64,000 bases of DNA from Arenicola marina (lineage: Eukaryota > Annelida > Polychaeta > Arenicolidae): the NCBI GenBank assembly GCA_964019135.1, contig OZ025248.1, positions 15,817,574 to 15,881,573 on the forward strand, read 5' to 3'. Positions 33,297 through 43,911 of the stretch are shown here, one piece after another. The stretch's first letter is position 1, and every line of letters starts with the position of its first letter. A program made the translations under genes and the position numbers. The notes beneath the pieces are model-generated. The model was not told the DNA's origin and did not search any database. It worked only from the letters and a program-made list of their open reading frames with translations.

Positions 33297-36095
33297 GGTA
33301 AACGAAGACATGCAACAACTCATTTTCTAGAGCACTGACTGGCCTGCATACCCAATAAGTTAACTTGGATCTAAGCTGTTTGCTGTTACAATTTACACGA
33401 CCGAGACTAAACTCCTACCCAGTGACACCATTCGTGCACAATTACAAATTACAATTAGGGATTAGAAGAGTGTGGGTTTCCATCTATTGACCATGCGCAT
33501 TATTCACATGGCCAGCACGAGCAGTTGAAGTTGAAGGGCCAAGACAGGGAGACCTGGCAGGTTAGGTCCAGTGTCATTACGTCCAACCGCATGCACGTTT
33601 AAAAGATTACGCGCAGGACGTACTGCAGCCGGGAACTTCATGGCGTTACGTGTCAAAATCAGGCTGAGCATTACCGGAGCAGTTAACAGAGGGGTTCGAT
33701 AAACAACCGAATTGTGGACTAATGGACAGACAGAAGTTCAGGTGCCCAGTGAAGGATTTGGTTTTCCATAAATATAACACATAGCCAACTTCCACATGCC
33801 CAGAAGCAGCAGATAAAATTAGCTGCACTCGATATGCCACCCCTCACCATTAATTGCTACAACTAATTCCAGAGGCGCCTGTCATTATGAGCAGTTACCT
33901 AACGCAACCGTAAACACAAACTGCGGTCTAATAGATAACCATAAAATAAATATAACATAAAGTTAACATCTTATATCCATCTTATCTGTGTTTGTATCAC
34001 GTACAGCAAGACACTTTGGTTATCAGGGGCCGTATTTCTAATCACCACGTAACCACAATCACAAGCAAACATAGTACCACAAACATAGTGTGTACATACC
34101 AGTCCATAAACGATTTACTTCCGGGAATAGCTGGCCTTTCAGCTTCTCGGTCTTATGGGCAATATACCGGGTCCTCTTACCTGGCATTATGATTAATCTG
34201 ACCATAACCTGGCCTTGGCTGTAGAGGGATATAAATCGTAATCATAACAGTGATACATGAGCACGCTGACCACTCGTCCACAGGGGGTTGATATTGGAAA
34301 TTACATGTACTTTGGAATGATGAACGGGGGGTTGAGACTACGGGTGGGTGAGGGGTGGGGGTAGGTGATGAATCGGGACGTAATTCCGCCGACGACGCGA
34401 GCGGGGGCTAACAGTGACTAATGGTAAGATATAAATAGACGACCAATCACCAGTAGGGGGGTGAGGGTTCTAGGCGGTGGCGCGGGGGTGTTGGCGCGGG
34501 GGGGGGGGGTCTGGGTGTCAGTGTGGGTGATGAACGCTAAAATGTTAGAGAGATGCACGTGATAGCATCTAGTTGGAGAGATAAAGACGACGAGAAGGAA
34601 GAAAAGGAGGAGGAGGGGAAACAAAAATAGGAAAATCCCAGGTAGACTTGAGGCGCCGAGGGAAGCCCGGTCTTTGAGAGGTCCAATTAGGGCTTAAAAG
34701 ATGAGTGTGCGAGTACTGGGGGTTAGACCTTTGCGAATGAGGCAGGAAGGGCATGACAAGAGCAACAGCCACCCACAGTTCTTTCTTTCTCCTGTTCCTC
34801 ACTACCTGGAGGGTCTTCAAACCTGAATGAGGCGGGGACCTGAATCAGTGACGCAAGAGATTTCGCTCCCGTAGATGCACGTAGATGACGCTGCCTGGCT
34901 CTCGTCACCGCACTTCACGAGATTGTGACGTAGACGTGGACGAGACTAATGGAGGAAACACAAGAGACAGGTCACCTTGTCAACATGCAACCGCCGACTA
35001 GGCTACTGTAATTATATTGCATATACAAATGAATTACAGCAATTTATGTCAGTTTCTCAAAGATATGATACACATGTGAATATCCTTCACCGAGACAATG
35101 CACGGATATACTATTCTATTGTCATTGCAATATACATATTCCAATGATTCACGTCCCTCTCACTCATCGCTTATAGCAACATGTTGAAGAATAGATTCTT
35201 TAAAATAACCGCGCTGCCCGGGGTTTGTTCAGCCGGATGTCTGTTATTATTAGCTCGCAAGTCTAGAAACTCATGATTCAGGACTCGAGGGCGAGTTTTA
35301 TGAACGGATTCATGGATGTTATACACCGCGCGGCATGGCATGTTTCATCTTGTTGGTGTTTACATAAAATGTAAACTTCTTAACAGCCGATTGGCTAACA
35401 TATATGGAGTTCCAATCAATATCGTAATCACTCGTGAGTCTGACGTGAGTACAGTGATAGTATAGACCATTGAACGTACAACTTGGCGACGGACAGATTC
35501 CGGACAGTATCAAACACTCACGCTACTGTTGTTCACAACGGATACACGAGGACGGAGAGGGGAAGGAGTGAGGATGGTGGGAAAGACATGGGTGGGATTA
35601 GGCCGATACTTTCATCACTATCTTCCATTTATAGACATCGGCAAGACAATTGATGTAGCGTGATTGTTTACTGGCGGGTGTGCGCAATGAGACTGAAGAC
35701 TTCAATATAAGCCCCATTAGGGGATGAAAATACGGTCTTGGTTTAGACATTCCTTTCACCCGCGACCACCAGCCCCCTCCCCCACCCTTCCCCTCCCCCC
35801 CCTCACGCTTCTAAACTGAAAGCAAAACGTGATGAAGGACATCAGGAAATTACCACATTGGCTGAAGTCCGCTGTCACGGCGCCCCTATGAATAGAGCGC
35901 TGAGCATGGACACAATCCACCGCCCAGCCAATGGCGGCGCCCACCTCACAGCATCGAGCTGCCCCCTGAAGGTCACAAAGATACCATTGCACAAAGCACA
36001 AAGTAAACCGGATCCCACCCTCCATTAATCTTACCTGAAGACATTTCCTGTCGACTAGTTGACCGTCTCAATAATTGTAAGAGTACAGAGCCAAG
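33297..36095. other. non-coding stretch
   Basis: About 2.8 kb without a supported gene. There are G-runs near 34498-34510 and C-runs near 35770-35802. Short frames (33646-33840, 34569-34820, 35319-35513, all minus) have no recognisable domains. No RNA gene was seen. Confidence 0.4.
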
Positions 36096-36596
36096 GCGCG
36101 CGGGACCAGCCAAGGCAAACCAAGGGAAGCCAAGTGCAACCAAGGGCAGCCAAGGGCAGCCAAGGGCAGCCAAGGGCAGCCAAGGGCAGCCAAGGGCAGC
36201 CAGCCAAGAGCAGCCAAGGGTAGCCAAAGACAGCCAAGGGCAGCCAAGGGCAGCCAAGGGCAGCCAATGGCAGCCAAGGGCAGCCAAGGGCAGCCAAGGG
36301 CAGCCAAGGGCAGCCAAGGGCAGCCAGCCAAGAGGAGCCAAGGGTAGCCAAGGGCAGCCAAGGACAGCCAAGGGCAGCCAAGGGCAGCCAAGGGCAGCCA
36401 AGGGCAGCCAAGAACAGCCAAGGGCAGCCAAGGGCAGCCAAGGGCAGCCAAGGGCAGCCAAGGGCAGCCAAGGGCAGCCAAGGCCATTAAAGGGCAGCCA
36501 AGGACAGCCATTGGCAGCCAAAGGCAGCCAAGGGCAGCCAAGGGCAGCCAAGGCCATTAAAGGGCAGCCAAGGACAGACAAAGCCAGTCAAAGCCA
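36096..36596. repeat. 10-bp minisatellite, about 48 copies
   Basis: The decamer AGGGCAGCCA is repeated with occasional variants (AGGACAGCCA, AGAACAGCCA) and larger insertions (GCCATTAA near 36482 and 36552, CAGCCAGCCA near 36200 and 36322). The recurring insertions mark an internal duplication of roughly 130 bp. All three minus frames read ALGCPWLPLA-like repeats because ten decamers cycle through the frames, so the 138-202-codon frames are artefacts. Confidence 0.95.
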
Positions 36597-36994
36597 TATG
36601 CCCTTTGTTCAATCCTGGTCCCATATCCTGCCATGGACTGCAAAGGTTAGCCTAGACCGTGGTCGGCTTCCCCGCTTGAGTAAATATTTTCATGCGATTT
36701 CCTTAACTAATTTCATTGTTCAGTGAGCTTTCGTGGCCTAGAAAGTGGTCATGGCGCCTTCAGTTCATTAACTTCCCCATCAAGCTTTACTATTGACTTC
36801 CCAGTTACAAGGCTAGGCACGACAACATTTAATAGGCTTTTCGAAAGTGTAGGCCTTTCAGGCGGACCACTATCACCGCTTTTCCGTTTGCAAACCTGTC
36901 GTGGATATTGTTTCTTTCCAAACGCTCTACAGTGGGTAGTGACACCATTTCACAATAGTAGGCGAAAGGACACCGCGAAATTATTACAGTCGAT
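36597..36994. other. non-coding stretch
   Basis: A plus-strand open frame of 94 codons (36723-37007) shows no known domain. No other feature. Confidence 0.4.
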
Positions 36995-37140
36995 ACTATG
37001 TATATGAACCGGTTATTGCTGCAATAGAACTAGCATATCAGTAGATACTGGGTTCAAATCCGGGCCCCGGTGTCTGACCTTGGGCAGGGTTTATCCATTC
37101 ATCCTTCAAGTTCCTTTGGCATAAAACACTAATTCAGTAA
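36995..37140 (+). mobile_element. CORE-SINE-like relic
   Basis: GGTTCAAATCC at 37051-37061 is a good polymerase III B box. It is followed by GGGCCCCGGTGTCTGACCTT and GGGCAGG, which resembles the central core of MIR/CORE-type SINEs, where a B box is followed by a TGACCTTGGGCAA segment. No convincing A box was found about 40 bases upstream and no target duplication was located, so the limits are approximate and the element is old. Confidence 0.45.
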
Positions 37141-37449
37141 TGAAATAGAATACCACACACCCAACTATAACACAATTTATTTTAATGCGGATATCCCAGA
37201 GGGGAACTTGATGGGAAATAATCACAATATTGTTATTCGAAATCGAAAAACAATAAGATCATTCCCAGAAAAAGCTTAGCATGGCAATAATATGGCTGGC
37301 CAATCGGCCTATAAGACGCTTGACTCAGAACCATGTGAGCACATGGGAATTGTAAGCCTATGCTGAGCGCCACATGGTTAGGTCTCGGATCCGACATCCA
37401 GGGACTAACACAACCGTCAAGCAGGTCCCTAGATGGCGCCACTGTACGT

Positions 37450-37731
37450 CTGACAACATTGGTTGCTTGGTTATTCAGGACGCTTTAACCACTTCTGGTC
37501 ATATCGCGTTAATGGGAGAGAGAAGGGAGAGTGGAGCCATGTCCCCGGGGGTAAGCCCCTACTCTTTACGAAGAAAGACATGGGATCTTTATTCTGCGAC
37601 CACACAGACATGGCCACAGCAGGGCTCGAACCACCGACCCTCGTACCGTTAGGCTCTCAGGTGACCAGAGCACTCAATGCGAGCGCTCTAGGCCACTGAG
37701 CTAACGCGCCGGCCCCTGACAACATTGATTG
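37450..37731 (-). mobile_element. tRNA-derived SINE with 16-bp TSD
   Basis: CTGACAACATTGGTTG (37450-37465) and CTGACAACATTGATTG (37716-37731) bracket a 250-bp insert read on the minus strand. Its 5' end GGGGCCGGCGCG leads into an A box TTAGCTCAGTGG (plus 37693-37704) and a B box GGTTCGAGCCC (plus 37622-37632), about 60 bp apart. The tRNA-unrelated body follows and the 3' end lies near GAATAACCAA. The head has the promoter of a tRNA but not its fold, so this is a SINE rather than a tRNA gene. Confidence 0.88.
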
Positions 37732-37858
37732 GATATGCGACCGGAGTAATCGGCGCAGATATTTGGAGCATGCGCACTCATACTTTCCGCTCATGTGCGT
37801 ATCAAGATAAACCGAACGCAAAATCCGCGATCCGCGTGAATGTTTAACTTGCTGAACC

Positions 37859-38386
37859 GTGGAAACCTTTGCGCATGCCATAAAGATATCGTGGATCCGC
37901 AGGTTAATTTTTAGCGAAGGTGCATGGCAAGACTTATTTGGTTCTTTTATCTGTAAGGATAAGATTGTATGTTGGGAATTAGATTTAAGGTCGCTACAGA
38001 CATTTTACAATGTATCAAACCACTTTTGGTCAGATGTATTCAGAGCTTGGGTAAAGTTTCGAAATGTACAGCCCCATGAAGACGTGAGATGTATGCCCTT
38101 ATGGAATACCTATTTTTTGTGCAACAGTAATTTAACCAAGCGGAAGCAGGATTTCATTGATAAAGGTATTATATATTTAAACGACTTAATAAATGAAAAG
38201 GGTACAATGTATAGTAGGGGAGACTTTATAGTACGATATGGATTGCAAATTAACTTCGCAGATTACTACAGCCTTATACATTGTATCCCCCAAGATTGGA
38301 AAAGACAACTTGATGAGGAAATGGATATATTAGAAACAATCGAAAACCATAGTGTCCAATTTGTTGCGCGAAATAACGGGCTGTAA
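37859..38386 (+). pseudogene. LINE ORF2 C-terminal part, upstream frame
   Basis: The frame reads LKISWIRRL-like residues at its start (AIKISWIRRL), then a NHFWSDVFRAW helix, PLWNTYFLCN, GIIYLNDLIN and YYSLIHCIPQDWK. This matches the region between the reverse transcriptase and the terminal zinc knuckle of L1/Tx1 ORF2 proteins. It ends at a stop at 38384-38386. The homologous sequence continues in another frame from about 38377, so one frameshift separates the two parts. No true start is present because the element is truncated. Confidence 0.85.
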
Positions 38387-39000
38387 ATGCGAGTTATAAT
38401 ATATTGATACGTGGTCTAAAGTTTAATAAGTGCAATGAAGTTAAGTGGTCCCAACACCTTAAGAAAAATATACCGGAAGCAGATTGGGAAAAGTACTACA
38501 TGGTGCCATATACATCGACAACAGACGAACGTACAAGAAGCTTCCAGTACAGGTTATTACATCGTTGCATTCCAACAAATAAGTATCTATTTTTGTGTAA
38601 AATATCTGAAACCGAACAGTGTAGCTTTTGCAAAATCGAAGTTGAATCTTTAGAGCACATGTTTTGGAGTTGCCCTGTAGTACAAGCCCTTTGGCGAGAC
38701 ATTGACACTTGGTTATATCTGGCGTTACATTCAGCTTTGAATGCCGGAAATAGAGAGAGTAACCAGATCACTTTAGACTGCCAAACTGTAATGCTTGGTG
38801 TGATTAAAAATCTAAAATTCGTGAAATTGATTAACCATATACTTCTCATTGTGAAACGCTTCATATATTTATGTAAGTGGAAAAAGTTGGTTCCAAGCGT
38901 AAAAGGCGCCCTCGGGCAGATTAAGCACAATTGTCGTTTGGAAAACCATGCGAGAAGCACTATAGAAAAGTGGCAGCCAATAATCCATTTGTTTATATAA
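38377..39000 (+). pseudogene. LINE ORF2 zinc-knuckle end, downstream frame
   Basis: This frame opens at 38377 and continues the upstream fragment with SYNILIRGL, then WSQHLKKNIPEADWEKYYMV, RSFQYRLLHRCIPTNKYLF and a C-x2-C-x8-H-x4-C motif (38620-38673). That motif is the zinc-knuckle-like domain (zf-RVT) at the end of L1/Tx1-type ORF2. It finishes with INHILLIVKRFIYLCKW and a natural stop at 38998-39000. Apart from the upstream frameshift the sequence is undamaged. Confidence 0.88.
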
Positions 39001-40601
39001 GACTCAGTTAAGCGGCAGCAAATAATCCATATGTTTATGTGCCTTTTTATATTTTCCTTTGATTCTTGTTCATCTGTAAATGTACGTTAATGTCTAGTGG
39101 TCAATTAAATAAAAAAAAAAAAAAAAAACTAAAAAAACTTGCTGAACTGCACAAATCGTAAAAATCGTTAAACAGGGCCATAAAACAAATAAACGGATAC
39201 GTGTTGTGTTCATTAGTTTATTCTAACTGTTATAATATTATTTACCGATGTCTCGCAGGTCGAAATACTACTTTCTATAGCACGTATTGTTGGGCCTGGA
39301 CGCCATGTTGGAAACTCTAGTGATCCTCCTCTGGGTGGGGAGTAAGGTCCGGGAGTAAAATGTACCGCGTGACCGCGCAATCGGACCATAATCTCCCGTG
39401 GATGGTTATGCACTCCGAGAAGTCGGACTACTCCGCTAGCATACCCGCACTCACCCATTCTCCTGGCGAGCAAGGCCCAGCAAAACAATGTTTTATGTCC
39501 GGTGCTTATGGTCGCCTATAAAATTCCTTTATATTACACTCTACTCTGTGACCATGGTGTAACATCGCTTCATATCAACGGTAATTTCTACACCTGGTCC
39601 TCTCCTAGGTTACGCCAATTTCATTACTTTCCAGTGCTAAATACGGGGCGTAATTGTGGCTTTAATGAGATACTAATGTACAGACACAAAACACGAAATA
39701 GACCTACCATAGAAACTACCAAACGATTGTCATTACAAATACCGAAATGTGAAGGTTTTCTACATTCTACCCGACGAAGACTGTGTTATCGCCCTATTAT
39801 TACCAGCACTACGTATCTAATTTAAATTGAAGGAAAACGAATGCTCGTGTTGTGCAATCTCATCAATTCCTGTCCTGGAAATGCTATAAAATAATAATGG
39901 TCTGCACGTGTTTACAATGGGCACGGTAACCTCATTCGGGTAAAGCGGTGGACAGTATCACTTTGATGGGCTCCCTCCTCCGTCATCACAATATAAAGGA
40001 CACTAAAGGTCCTTTCAATGTGATAAGGTATCGGCCAACCCTCTCCTGTGATAAATAAATAGTTCTTCGCTTCGTGGAATTATCGTAACATGCTTCAACT
40101 ATTAATGGACGCACGAGGTGGCGCCACGGGTCGAAGTCCTCGACCTGGTACGTTCCCTTGCCCTGAAATGACTGTATACGTCACACGCAACGTTTTAGAT
40201 GCAGGAGATAATTGATTACAAAAATGAAATGAGATGGGTTTTTAGGCCGTTTTTGTGCACGTCGAGACTATATCGGCAATTATAGAAACGGTAATAACGC
40301 TTTGGGACGGTCTGCAATGGCATTGTCAGCCACGCGTATTGCCTCCTAGATGTTAAATCTGACCTTTGTGTGAACTTCATAGGGGCGTATTGCCGCTTTG
40401 AGGTACGCAATGACCTTTGTAGTATATATCTATTAGTCTAATGGTATTTGGCACACAGTGACGATGTCCGAATGTCCACGTAGCCAGCCGTAAACACGCA
40501 CGCACGTGCGTACACATTGGGTTGTGCCGGTACGTGCAATCCTGTTGGGGAGTAATTTGCTTCATTTCATGTGCAGCCGGTGCGCACACTTGCTCAGGTC
40601 C

Positions 40602-40616
40602 CTGGCTACGCCCCTG
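40602..40616 (-). mobile_element. solitary hAT-type terminus
   Basis: CTGGCTACGCCCCTG is the exact inverse of CAGGGGCGTAGCCAG, a terminal inverted repeat typical of many animal hAT transposons. As a right end, its partner should lie to the left. The best candidate, TAGGGGCGTATTGCC at about 40380, is weak and the 8-bp flanks do not match. Confidence 0.45.
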
Positions 40617-40728
40617 ACCGGGCTGGCATGTAGAATTCTATTGAGGAATCGTGCTTCCCCGCCATTAGTTGTCTTTGTCACTTGCTGATTAAAGGTTTTA
40701 TTTTATTATTTTAGACTCAGAAGAAGAC

Positions 40729-40754
40729 GGCCGGCGCGGTTGCTCAATCTGCCG
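40729..40754 (+). mobile_element. possible truncated SINE head
   Basis: GGCCGGCGCGGTTGCTCAA resembles the first bases and A box of the SINE at 37466-37715 (GGCCGGCGCGTTAGCTCAG). The similarity stops after about 25 bases and no B box follows, so it is a fragment at best. Confidence 0.25.
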
Positions 40755-41588
40755 AAAACACCGAGTATAGTGACTAAAGCATTCCATCGAGCTGTCTATT
40801 GTTTCTTGTTGAATTTCAAGTGTACCTTACTAGAAACGGCTTGTAAGAACGTTTAGAAAATGCTGTGTGACAACGTTAACTGAAAAAACGTTCGTGCAAC
40901 GAACACCCCCATACATTTTCACGTGGTCGCAACGGTGGAACCAACGTTATCGCAACAAGAAAACATTGTTTGCTGTTTAAGCCCTGTTTTCGTTCTTTTG
41001 GCGACATAGTTACTGCCGGTGTTATATCAAATAAATGTAATATCAGATTGTATTCCCTTCTGGCAGAGTCCAATCAAAATAAAGATTTTACTGAGGGTTT
41101 GTCGCAGGTTCGATATACTAAACTGAATTACCGTTATTATCTGTACGCGGTGAGCATGACTAGCCGCTCCCCCATGACAGCATGTCCCCAAGGCAGTTAG
41201 TGGATCCCCGCGGAGAAAGGCCCTAGTTATGGGGGGACACATTGCCATGGGATGAAAATAGCCATGACCAAGTGTCCCCTTAGCTTAGCATGAGATTACC
41301 TATTTACCGGTCAAGGGAAGGGGGGGGGGGGGGAGGAAACATTGTCATGGATTAAATACAGCAATGACCAATTCTCTGTGGCCGGATGTCTATAAGTCAT
41401 AATGCGATCACTATTATGTTCTGCTGTTAACAATGGCGCAAGCTAGGTAACTTGACATTCATGTATGAGGTTGTCCAGGACACCCTAGCATGTCAATTCG
41501 CGCTATGCCTCATGGTGGTCAGGGTCTATTTACGTGAATAATGTAGTTAACGACTCAGTTTACGAGTTCCGACGTACAGGGTACATAG

Positions 41589-41603
41589 CAGGGGCGTGAC
41601 CAG
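41589..41603 (+). mobile_element. solitary hAT-type terminus
   Basis: CAGGGGCGTGACCAG differs from the common hAT end by two bases and would mark a left end. No inverse copy was found within the following 1.3 kb, so only a fragment is present, or the match is chance. Confidence 0.35.
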
Positions 41604-42269
41604 AAATTGTTGGAACGGGGAGAGGCCACAAACAATTGTTTCCCCCCAAAATGAAACAAATATGTGTAAAAGCCTGAAACGTAGGTGTCCGTGGTGCATG
41701 TTACGTACTCTTTGCACACTTTATAATTATTGGTAAGATAAAGAAAGAACACATAAACTACGAAGCTTGATACATTTTAATATATAAGGCCACGGGGGGC
41801 ACATATATAATTTAGGGTCTGAAGGGTGAGGGTTGGGGGGGGGGGGGGGTGGGGGCACGTTGATAGGATAAGTGCGCTGTTGGGGACATAGCCTAGACCT
41901 AATAATGTACACATGATATCCGGTGAATAAAGAGTTCCAAAAAAAAGTTTTGTGTCGCAGGGTTTGTTAATTTTTTTCACGTTATATTCTTTTATATGAA
42001 AATGTTATTAAAATATACTAATTTAAATAAATAATTGTTTCTCAAGAATCTTGAAATTTACCCTAACCGATCTAAGTGGAAGAACTTCGCCTGGCGAATA
42101 AATCTTAGATCAGAACCTACCTTGATATGACATATAGTCTGATAAATCAAATATCTCTAAAGCGGGCACAACATACTCACCACCGTATAATCATCTCCCT
42201 GAGCAGACATAAACTTGCCGAGTAGCAATTGCTGCCATTGGAGTTGACGATGTGCATGGGTACGTTATG

Positions 42270-42531
42270 ATGTGCAACATGTGGATGGCGAACCTGGCTC
42301 CATTATGCTCCTGTTTCGACAAACGCTGCCAGAGACGCTGCCAGCGGGTACGTGACTCGTTTGACGTATCGACCATCTGTTTGGCAAGATCCTGATGCAC
42401 CACATGGCGACATCTATCGTCGGGTCAGATTCCCGGATGCATAGGTCGAGCGTGGTGTACAGTTGGTTCAGGTGCCTGGCTTTAACGTTTTTTTTGTCAG
42501 TGTAGGTCTGCTCTCTTGTATTGATACTCAC
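42270..42531 (-). pseudogene. spectrin-repeat-like coding fragment, frameshifted
   Basis: On the minus strand one frame reads NVKARHLNQLYTTLDLCIRE and then SDPTIDV. A one-base shift near 42405-42418 leads into HQDLAKQMVDTSNESRTRWQ and then RLWQRLSKQE. The heptad-like spacing of leucines and the RW-x2-L-x3-L pattern are those of a spectrin-type three-helix repeat, as in nesprins, dystrophin or spectrin. A polypyrimidine tract ending in an AG lies just upstream (plus 42530-42556), as at a 3' splice site. It may be a decayed exon, an assembly error in a real exon, or coincidence. Confidence 0.3.
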
Positions 42532-42949
42532 AGAACAAACAAAAAAATCTCCCCTTTAAACTATCCTTTAAGTATAATAGAATCACAGCTTATATTTCAC
42601 TGAATTAAGAACAGTTTAACAGTCCTGTCTGAACCGCTTTCCGTTATAGATGCCTGGGGGCTACGCAACATACCGCAACGAGGCCCATGTCCTGCGAAAT
42701 AAGTAATTTATTCTGTAAAGCACATATTTCTGGATTAGATTTGTAGCATCTCGAGACAACCTAAGTTCCAAAAAGATCAATATTTCTACACTGAGGAACA
42801 TCAACAAACCGAGAATAGGACCCCTTCACTGCTACACCGGTTGGCATTTGTATCAGCTTCTTTCTCTGCTTATGTGCTCCAGCTCGTTCTTAAAAATGCT
42901 ATCCGTTGATAGTCGAGAGATTTACCTATATAAAGTTATGTTATAGAAC
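42532..42949. other. non-coding stretch
   Basis: Nothing recognised beyond the polypyrimidine tract noted for the neighbouring minus-strand fragment. Confidence 0.4.
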
Positions 42950-43911
42950 CCTGCACAACACAGGAAAATCTAGAATCACGAGATAACCGTACCACTACAC
43001 AACAGGAAGGTCCACAATCATGAGGTAACCGTGCCCGCTATACATCACGAGGTAACCGTGCTGATAAACTACAGAAACTTCCAAAAATCACGAGGTAACC
43101 GTGCCGCTATGCGACAGGAAGATCCTGAATCATGAGGTAACCGTGTTACTATATACCAGGAAGGTTCAGAATTATGAGGTAACCGTGCTACTATATACCA
43201 GGAAGGTCCAGAATCATGAGTTAACCGTGTACTATATACCAGGAAGGTTCAGAATTATGAGGTAACCGTGCTACTATATACCAGGAAGGTCCAGAATCAC
43301 GAGGTAACCGTGCTACTATATACCAGGAAGGTCCAGAATCACGAGGTAACCGTGCTACTATATACCAGTAAGGTTCAGAATCACGAGGTAACCGTGCTAC
43401 TATATACCAGGAAGGTCCAGAATCACGAGGTAACCGTGCTACTATATACCAGGAAGGTCCAGAATGATGAGGTAACCGTGCTACTATATACCAGGAAGGT
43501 CCAGAATCACGAGGTAACTGTGCTACTATATACCAGGGAGGTTCAGAATCACCAGGTAACCGTGCTACTATATACCAGGAAGGTCCAGAATCACGAGGTA
43601 ACCGTGCTACTATATACCAGGGAGGTTCAGAATCACGAGGTAACCGTGCTACTATATACCAGGAAGGTCTAGAGTCTTGAGGTAACCGTGCTACTATATA
43701 CCAGGAAGGTCCAGAGTCATGAGGTAACCTTGCTACTATAAATCAGGAAGGTCCAGAATGATGAGGTAACCGTGCTACTACATACAACAGGACGGTCCAG
43801 AAACACGAGGTAACCGTGTCACTATGTACCAGGAAGGTCCAGAATCATGAGGGTAACCTGCTACTATGCAAAAGGAAAGTCCCGAATCACGAGGAATCAC
43901 GAGATAACAGA
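42950..43911. repeat. 42-bp minisatellite, about 23 copies
   Basis: The unit contains AGGAAGGTCCAGAATCACGA followed by GGTAACCGTGCTACTATATA and CC. The central copies (43130-43720) are nearly identical and both flanks are degenerate, the usual gradient of an expanding array. The plus strand is open for 134 codons (43268-43672) as a 14-residue repeat, VLLYTRKVQNHEVT, because 42 is divisible by three. Confidence 0.95.

Larger units (their letters stand above)
37846..39147 (+). mobile_element. 5'-truncated L1/Tx1-like LINE with 12-bp TSD
   Basis: AACTTGCTGAAC occurs at 37846-37857 and 39136-39147. Between them lies the 3' part of a LINE: coding homology starts immediately after the left duplication, continues to 39000, and is followed by a short 3' UTR and a poly(A) tail (about 39109-39135, interrupted by one C). 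Absence of the endonuclease and reverse-transcriptase catalytic domains reflects 5' truncation during integration. The clean TSD and long A tail point to a fairly recent insertion. Confidence 0.92.
39148..42269. other. non-coding stretch with transposon ends
   Basis: No gene is supported. Isolated hAT-type ends occur at 40602-40616 and 41589-41603, and a possible SINE head at 40729-40754. A degenerate about 90-bp direct duplication (ACATTGCCATGG.. and ACATTGTCATGG..) lies at 41230-41375. G-runs lie at 41319-41333 and 41836-41850. Confidence 0.45.

Noticed and set aside
36055..36581. 138-202-codon frames rich in AALGCPWLPLA
   Set aside because: Frames through a 10-bp repeat. All three minus frames give the same cyclic peptide.
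37620..37716. tRNA gene on the minus strand
   Set aside because: A and B boxes are present, but the acceptor and anticodon stems do not fold as a tRNA, and the whole segment is a TSD-flanked SINE.
43268..43672. 134-codon plus-strand frame
   Set aside because: A 14-residue repeat dictated by the 42-bp minisatellite.
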